From: Mycolicibacterium cosmeticum
GTDB lineage: Bacteria > Actinomycetota > Actinomycetes > Mycobacteriales > Mycobacteriaceae
Length of the DNA stretch: 64,000 bases
Assembly (NCBI GenBank): GCA_016197365.1
Contig: JACPVS010000021.1
Span: 372,001-436,000, forward strand
Direction of reading: 5' to 3'
Under the pieces are notes generated by a model that saw only the letters and a list, made by a program, of their open reading frames with translations, searched no databases and was not told where the DNA came from. The translations under genes and the position numbers were made by a program. Positions 59,106 through 64,000 of the stretch are shown here, piece after piece (within the stretch, counting starts at the first letter, position 1; each line of letters opens with the position of its first letter).

Positions 59106-60968
59106 TCATCCCCGTCCCGTGGTGTGCGCGGCACGCCGCTCACGAGCGATCTGCTGCACCGCGCCGAGGCCGTTGAATGCCGGCTTGGACAGCGTCGCCG
59201 ATTTGGTCGTCAGGTACACCAGCGGCCACGTGACCAGGAAGACCACCAGGACGTCCAGGATGGTCGTCAGGCCCAGGGTGAAGGCGAAACCCTTCACCTG
59301 GCCGACTGCCAGCACGTAGAGCACGGCCGCGGCCAGGAACGTCACCGCGTTACCCGACAGGATGGTCTTGCGCGCACGCGCCCAACCGCGCGGGACGGCC
59401 GACCGGTAGGAGCGGCCTTCGCGGATCTCGTCCTTGATACGTTCGAAGAACACCACGAACGAGTCGGCGGTGGTACCGATACCGATGATCAGACCGGCGA
59501 TACCGGCCAGGTCCAGGGTGTAGTTGATGTATCTGCCCAGTAGCACCAGTAACGCGAAAACCATTGCGCCAGAAGCCACGAGCGAGAGTGCCGTCAGCAA
59601 GCCGAGCACACGGTAATACAACAGTGCGTACACCAGCACCAGCGCCAGACCGACGGCACCGGCGATGAGGCCGGCCCGCAGCGACGTCAGACCGAGTGTG
59701 GCGGAGACGGTTTCGGCCTCCGAGGACTCGAACGACAGTGGCAGCGAACCGTACTTCAGCACGTTGGCAAGTTCACGACCGGAATCCTGGGTGAAGCGAC
59801 CGGTGATCTGGGTGCGGCCGCCGGGGATCGCCTCCTGGATCTCGGGGGCGCTGACCACCTGGGAGTCGAGGGTGAACGCGGTCTGGGTACCGACGTTGGC
59901 CGCGGTGAAGTCCGCCCAGATCTTGGCGCCCTCGGGCTTGAACTGCACGTCGACGACGTAGTCGCCGCGCTGCTGATCCAGACCCGAACTGGCGCTCTCG
60001 ATCTGCTCGCCACTCATGATCGACTTGTCCAGTAGGTACACGGTGGTGTGGTCGGTCGAGCAGGTCACCAACGGCAGGTTCGGGTCGTCGTTACCCGCCA
60101 GCACGTCCTCGTCGTTGCAGCGGGTGGCCTGGAACTGCAGGGCCAGCAGCTGGATGCTCTGGTCGGTGCTCTGGCGTAGCTGCTTCTCGTCGGAGATGCG
60201 CTGGGCCAGATCGGCTTTGGACCCGGGCGGCGGGGGCGCGGGGGCCGGGCCACCGGGGGCCGCGGGGGCTCCGGGCGCCGGAGCACCGGGAGCGGGTGCG
60301 CCGGGAGCGGCGGGTTCGCCGGGCGGCGGGGCGGGTGTCGGCGCGGGCTCCAGCGGGTACGGCCGCGGCTGCGCGGGCGGAGCGGCGGGAGCAGGCTCGG
60401 CCGGGGCGGGTGCTTCGGGCGCACCGGTGGCGGGCTGACCCGGCGGACGGATCGGCGCTTCGGGTTCGGCGGGGGCCAACGCGGGCAGGCCACTGCCCCC
60501 AGGCATTCCGGGCGGGGCTCCGGGCATTCCCGGCGGAGCCCCCGGAGGGGCACCGGGCGCGCCCTGCGGCGGCTGTCCCGCGCCCTGCGCGGGGATCGCG
60601 TGGATGACGGGGCGGATGTAGAGCCGCGCGGTCTGCCCGAGGTTGCGCGCCTCGCTGCCGTCGCTGCCCGGCACGGTGATGACGAGGTTGTTGCCGTCGA
60701 TCACCACCTCGGACCCGGACACACCGAGACCGTTCACGCGCGAGCTGATGATCTCCTGCGCCTGCATCAGCGACTCCCGCGACGGCTCGGAGCCGTCCGG
60801 GGTACGTGCGGTCAGCGTGACGCGGGTGCCGCCCTGCAGGTCGATACCCAGCTTCGGGTCGGCCTGCTTGTCGCCGGTGAGGAAGACGAGAAGGTAGACG
60901 CCGACCAGAAGGATCAGAAAAAGCGCCAGGTACCGGGCAGGATGCACCGGCGCCGAAGTCGATGCCAC
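59106..60968 (-). CDS. secD: Sec translocon accessory protein SecD (with long Pro/Ala/Gly insert)
   Basis: A 620-residue RND-like membrane protein. The N-terminal TM helix (about 11-31) is followed by the family motif LGIDLQGGTRVTLTA and the first periplasmic domain. The C-terminal half has six helices with GLTSLRAGLIAGAVGLALVL, DLAGIAGLIIGIGTTADSFVVFFERIKDEIREGRSYRSAV. Residues 127-249 are an insert of Pro/Ala/Gly/Glu repeats, which accounts for the protein being longer than M. tuberculosis SecD. The GTG at 60968 with AAGGAG upstream is the start. It lies 82 bases downstream of yajC, on the same strand. Confidence 0.95.
   Translation of the reverse strand: MASTSAPVHPARYLALFLILLVGVYLLVFLTGDKQADPKLGIDLQGGTRVTLTARTPDGSEPSRESLMQAQEIISSRVNGLGVSGSEVVIDGNNLVITVPGSDGSEARNLGQTARLYIRPVIHAIPAQGAGQPPQGAPGAPPGAPPGMPGAPPGMPGGSGLPALAPAEPEAPIRPPGQPATGAPEAPAPAEPAPAAPPAQPRPYPLEPAPTPAPPPGEPAAPGAPAPGAPAPGAPAAPGGPAPAPPPPGSKADLAQRISDEKQLRQSTDQSIQLLALQFQATRCNDEDVLAGNDDPNLPLVTCSTDHTTVYLLDKSIMSGEQIESASSGLDQQRGDYVVDVQFKPEGAKIWADFTAANVGTQTAFTLDSQVVSAPEIQEAIPGGRTQITGRFTQDSGRELANVLKYGSLPLSFESSEAETVSATLGLTSLRAGLIAGAVGLALVLVYALLYYRVLGLLTALSLVASGAMVFALLVLLGRYINYTLDLAGIAGLIIGIGTTADSFVVFFERIKDEIREGRSYRSAVPRGWARARKTILSGNAVTFLAAAVLYVLAVGQVKGFAFTLGLTTILDVLVVFLVTWPLVYLTTKSATLSKPAFNGLGAVQQIARERRAAHTTGRG
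60222..60590 (-). repeat. low-complexity Pro/Ala/Gly-coding tract within secD
   Basis: About 370 bases, encoding SecD residues 127-249, consist of imperfect short repeats rich in CCG/GCG/GGC codons (PPGMPGAPPGMPG, GAPAPGAPAPGAPA). The reading frame stays open through the whole tract. The tract sits in the extracytoplasmic domain and should be flexible. Confidence 0.85.
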
Positions 60969-61050
60969 GGTTGTTGGGTCTCCTTGAAAAGCGATCTACA
61001 CGGGGCGAGTGTTACGGGGAGGGTACGCGCTGAGCCTGAGCCCGTTGCGG

Positions 61051-61428
61051 TCAGTTGCCGTCCGACTTGGGTGCCGGACGATCCGTCAGCTCCACGGCGC
61101 TGGACTGCTCGTCGGCGTAGTCGAGGTCATCGCCGTCGGCGTCGTCATCGGCATAGTCATCGTCGTCGGCGGCGTCCTCGATGCGATCGCGGACCGCCAG
61201 CTTCATCCAGGTGGTGACCACGCCGGGGGCGATCTCCAGCTCGACGTTGTCGGCGGAGATGCCGGTGATGGTGCCCTGCATACCGGACGTGGTGTGGACC
61301 CGGTCCCCCACGGTCAGCGACTCGTGCAGGTCGATGGTGGCCTGCATGGCTTTCTTTTGCTTGCGCGAGGCGAAGTACATGAACGCGCCCATGATGAGGA
61401 TGAGCGGCAGAAATACGACCAGATCCAT
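61051..61428 (-). CDS. yajC: Sec translocon accessory protein YajC
   Basis: A 125-residue membrane protein. One N-terminal helix (VVFLPLILIMGAFMYFA) is followed by SRKQKKAMQATIDLHESLTVGDRVHTTSGMQGTITGI, the family signature, and VVTTWMKLAVRDRIED. The last 40 residues are very acidic (DDDDYADDDADGDDLDYADE). It interacts with SecDF in known systems. The ATG at 61428 is the start. It is the first gene of yajC-secD-secF-Rv2585c-apt-rel. Confidence 0.94.
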   Translation of the reverse strand: MDLVVFLPLILIMGAFMYFASRKQKKAMQATIDLHESLTVGDRVHTTSGMQGTITGISADNVELEIAPGVVTTWMKLAVRDRIEDAADDDDYADDDADGDDLDYADEQSSAVELTDRPAPKSDGN

Positions 61429-61755
61429 GAAACAGCTGTCTTTCGTGGTTGTTGCGCGGGCATGGCAGTGCGACCTCGGTCGCGGCGCCTCGTCGGAACC
61501 CAGTGTGCCATCACCGCCTCGGGAAACCGCGACGCCCTACCCAACCAGCCGAATCGCAGCCGCAGCGCCGTCCAGGGTCGCATTCCGTTCGTCCGGCGCC
61601 TTGAATACGACGGAAATCGTGGCAAAATAGTGCCCGCGATACTCGATCCGAAGTCACATAGCTGTTCAACTTCTGTTTTCACCCGCGTGGGCAGTCGGCG
61701 GATTAGGCTCGGATCGCGTGTCATCCCCGCCGTGCACACCGAGCAGGAGTCAACC
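61429..61755. other. intergenic region between yajC and gabT
   Basis: A 327-base gap between divergent genes, the only gene-free stretch over 300 bases. It contains an AT-richer patch at about 61600-61690. On the plus strand a TAGGCT hexamer (61704-61709) is a possible -10 for gabT, 47 bases before its GTG. On the minus strand ACTATTTT lies near 61622-61630 as a possible promoter for yajC. Short open frames here look like shadows. No structured RNA was recognised. Confidence 0.5.
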
Positions 61756-63096
61756 GTGACTGCCGTCGAGCAGACCCGTCATCTCGCCACCACCATCCCC
61801 GGCCCGAAGTCGTCGGCCCTGATCGAGCGCAAGAATGCCGCGGTGTCCCGCGGCGTCGGCACCACCATGCCGGTCTACACCGCGCGCGCCGCCGGCGGCA
61901 TTCTCGAGGACATCGACGGCAACCGGCTCATCGACCTGGGTTCGGGTATCGCGGTCACCACCATCGGCAATGCCTCGCCGCGCGTCGTCGACGCCGTGGC
62001 CGGCCAGGCCGCGCGATTCACCCACACCTGCTTCATGGTGACGCCCTACGAGGAGTACGTGGCCGTCTGCGAGCAATTGAACCGGCTGACCCCCGTCGCC
62101 GGGGACAAGCGCTCGGCGCTGTTCAACTCCGGCTCCGAGGCCGTCGAGAACGCCGTCAAGATCGCCCGGGCCTACACGCGCAAACAGGCCGTCGTCGCGT
62201 TCGACCACGCGTATCACGGCCGCACCAACCTGACGATGGCGCTGACGGCCAAGTCCATGCCCTACAAGCACGGTTTCGGCCCGTTCGCGCCCGAGGTGTA
62301 CCGCGCCCCCCTGTCCTATCCGTTCCGCGACGCCGAGTTCGGCAAGGACCTGGCCACCGACGGCGAGCTGGCCGCCAAGCGGGCCATCAGCGTGATCGAC
62401 AAGCAGGTCGGCGCGGACAACCTGGCGGCCGTCATCATCGAGCCGATCCAGGGTGAGGGCGGTTTCATCGTTCCCGCCGAGGGCTTCCTGGCCACCCTGC
62501 TGGACTGGTGCCGCAAGAACAACGTCGTGTTCATCGCCGACGAGGTGCAGACGGGCTTCGCCCGCACCGGCAAGATGTTCGCCTGCGAGCACGAGGGCAT
62601 CGATCCGGACCTGATCGTCACCGCCAAGGGCATCGCCGACGGCATGCCGCTGTCCGCGGTCACCGGGCGCGCCGAGATCATGGACGCTCCGCACGTCTCT
62701 GGGCTCGGTGGCACCTACGGCGGCAACCCGGTGGCTTGCGCGGCCGCCCTGGCGACCATCGAGACCATCGAAGCCGACGGTCTGGTGAACCGCGCCGCCG
62801 AGATCGAGACCCTGATGAAGGAGCGGTTGGGCCGGGTCCAAGCCGACGACGACCGCATCGGCGACGTGCGGGGCCGCGGCGCGATGATCGCCGTCGAGCT
62901 GGTCAAGTCGGGCACCACCGAGCCCGACGCCGAGCTGACCAAGGCGCTGTGCGCCAGCGCCCACACCCAAGGCGTCATCGTATTGTCTTGCGGCACTTAC
63001 GGGAACGTGCTGCGCTTCCTGCCCCCGCTGGCCATCTCCGATGACCTCCTGAACGAGGGCCTCGACGTGCTGGCGGAGGCGCTCAAGAAGCTCTGA
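61756..63096 (+). CDS. gabT: 4-aminobutyrate aminotransferase
   Basis: A 446-residue class III PLP aminotransferase; converts 4-aminobutyrate plus 2-oxoglutarate to succinate semialdehyde and glutamate. Family features are FNSGSEAVENAVKIAR (phosphate-binding), FDHAYHGRTNLTMALTAK, FIADEVQTGFARTGKMFACEHEG (the Asp that contacts the PLP nitrogen), and the lysine in LIVTAKGIADGMPLS. The GTG at 61756 follows CAGGAGTCAACC. The longer frame reaching 61009 runs over the yajC antisense strand. It corresponds to Rv2589. In M. tuberculosis it is followed by fadD9; here a GGDEF gene follows instead. Confidence 0.94.
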   Translation: MTAVEQTRHLATTIPGPKSSALIERKNAAVSRGVGTTMPVYTARAAGGILEDIDGNRLIDLGSGIAVTTIGNASPRVVDAVAGQAARFTHTCFMVTPYEEYVAVCEQLNRLTPVAGDKRSALFNSGSEAVENAVKIARAYTRKQAVVAFDHAYHGRTNLTMALTAKSMPYKHGFGPFAPEVYRAPLSYPFRDAEFGKDLATDGELAAKRAISVIDKQVGADNLAAVIIEPIQGEGGFIVPAEGFLATLLDWCRKNNVVFIADEVQTGFARTGKMFACEHEGIDPDLIVTAKGIADGMPLSAVTGRAEIMDAPHVSGLGGTYGGNPVACAAALATIETIEADGLVNRAAEIETLMKERLGRVQADDDRIGDVRGRGAMIAVELVKSGTTEPDAELTKALCASAHTQGVIVLSCGTYGNVLRFLPPLAISDDLLNEGLDVLAEALKKL

Positions 63097-63188
63097 CATG
63101 TGACGGTGTTCACAGCCTCGCCCGTCCGTTGAGTAGCATCCGTCGAAACACTCGAGCCTGACCGACGGATGACCTATTGAGGGAATAC

Positions 63189-64000
63189 ATGACTGCACTG
63201 CAGTCGTGGTGGCACCAGCCGGACCACTACGACTGGCTCTCGAGCTACCTCGAGGTGCAGGGGTTGCGCGGGCTGACCCGCTTCATGATGGTGGCCGTCA
63301 TCCTGTTGCTCTGTGCCGCACCACTTCTCATGCATCTGAGCCCGGACGGACCGGCGGCCGGGATCCCGTCGGCGCTGTCGTGGGCGGTCGCCGCGGTGAA
63401 CGTCGGCCTCGCGGCGATATGGGCACGCCGGTGGCCCACCGCGGCCCAGTCCAAAGCCTTCGCGCTGATCGCCGCGCTGTGTATCGCGGCGTTCTGCATG
63501 CTCGACCAGAACCCGGCGGCCGGCATGCTCGGTTGTGCGGTGTTCGCGGCCCTGGCCGGATACGTGGCGTTCTTCCACACCAGTCCCTACCTGGTGGCGG
63601 TCTTCGTGCTGGCACTCACCACCACCGTCATCAGTGCGGCGCGGGTGGCCGCGGCGGGTGATCCGGCCGCCGCGGCGGGAAAGTTCCTGGTGGTACTGGT
63701 CAGCGTCCTGGCCGTACCGTGCTCGGTTCAGGTGGTGGTCCATCTGCTGGGCAGCGACGCGGCCGAGTCCGACATCGACGCGCTCACCGGGGTGCGCAAC
63801 CGGCGAGGCTTCTACCGGGCCGCCTATGACCTGGTGCTCGGGGCGCGTGACGCCAGGACGACCATCAGCCTGGTGCTGGTCGACCTGGACGGTTTCAAGC
63901 GGATCAACGACACCCACGGCCACACCGCAGGCGACAAGCTGCTCATCGCCGTCAGCGACATCTTGCGCAGGCATGCCGACGGCGACAACATCGCAGCACG
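63189..64000 (+). CDS. membrane-bound GGDEF-domain protein (3' end beyond window)
   Basis: 270 codons of a protein that runs out of the window. The first 190 residues contain about six hydrophobic helices with short loops (FMMVAVILLLCAAPLLMHL, WAVAAVNVGLAAIW, AFALIAALCIAAFCML), a membrane sensor-like region. A GGDEF domain begins with SDIDALTGVRNRRGFYRA and continues DLDGFKRINDTHGHTAGDKLLIAVS; the GG(D/E)EF loop itself lies past the end. It is likely a diguanylate cyclase or a degenerate relative; which cannot be decided without the rest. The ATG at 63189 is the only good start, 93 bases after gabT. Confidence 0.88.
   Translation, partial: MTALQSWWHQPDHYDWLSSYLEVQGLRGLTRFMMVAVILLLCAAPLLMHLSPDGPAAGIPSALSWAVAAVNVGLAAIWARRWPTAAQSKAFALIAALCIAAFCMLDQNPAAGMLGCAVFAALAGYVAFFHTSPYLVAVFVLALTTTVISAARVAAAGDPAAAAGKFLVVLVSVLAVPCSVQVVVHLLGSDAAESDIDALTGVRNRRGFYRAAYDLVLGARDARTTISLVLVDLDGFKRINDTHGHTAGDKLLIAVSDILRRHADGDNIAA

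Noticed and set aside
60222..60590. Repeat tract as CRISPR or satellite DNA
   Set aside because: Repeats are short and imperfect without spacers, and they keep one open frame coding for a SecD linker.

Overview
The window is GC-rich actinobacterial DNA with mycobacterial gene content, and most probably comes from a rapid-growing mycobacterium (Mycolicibacterium type). The backbone follows the Mycobacterium tuberculosis stretch from about Rv2555c (alaS) to Rv2589 (gabT). Recognised landmarks are alaS, the Rv2558-type protein, rarA, the Rv2566/Rv2567/Rv2568c/Rv2569c proteins, aspS, the Rv2574 and Rv2575 types, Rv2578c, Rv2577, hisS, Rv2581c, ppiB, rel, apt, Rv2585c, secF, secD, yajC and gabT. 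Accessory modules interrupt this order. No tRNA, rRNA, CRISPR array, insertion sequence or prophage was recognised.

Layout. 1-5.9 kb: 3'-truncated alaS (-), an Rv2557/Rv2558-type protein, a GlsB-type membrane protein, a bidirectional terminator, rarA and a DUF3097 gene. 5.9-14.8 kb: a minus-strand run of coupled genes (DUF389 membrane protein, transglutaminase-DUF2126, ATP-grasp/alpha-E fusion, small transglutaminase, zinc-ribbon metallopeptidase). This is the best candidate for a functionally undescribed system and looks like peptide-bond making and breaking. 14.8-19.4 kb: two WS/DGAT-like acyltransferase paralogues around a divergent HxlR regulator/thiolase pair with an unusually regular operator array. 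19.6-25.8 kb: an aspS operon with two Ddn-like genes, an SRPBCC protein, a type-B carboxylesterase, and a YpfJ-type zinc protease with a DinB-like gene.

25.8-35.9 kb: an accessory catabolic block. On the minus strand are a TesB-like thioesterase and two arylsulfatases. On the plus strand are a TetR regulator, an amidohydrolase and a coupled pair of acyl-CoA dehydrogenases. A shared GGTAACGTCATT motif lies in front of the TetR gene and the amidohydrolase gene. 35.9-38.5 kb: a DUF222/HNH (13E12-type) gene and an Rv2578c-type radical SAM gene, each with a perfect mycobacterial SOS box at its start codon. 38.5-45.1 kb: a methyltransferase, a small exported protein and a complete urea ABC transporter operon, urtABCDE. 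45.1-53.3 kb: a Tat-exported phosphatase, dtd, a membrane protein, hisS with an upstream glyoxalase II-like gene, two tandem exported cyclophilins, a DUF4333 lipoprotein and an MFS transporter.

53.3-61.4 kb: the yajC-secD-secF-Rv2585c-apt-rel cluster, read leftward. 61.7-64 kb: gabT and a membrane GGDEF gene cut by the window end. Genes are tightly packed, with many 1-8 nt overlaps (TAATG, GTGA, ATGA, TGATG) that imply translational coupling. The only gene-free stretch over 300 bases is 61429-61755. Functional assignments rest on motifs and family knowledge read by eye, and no database search was run.
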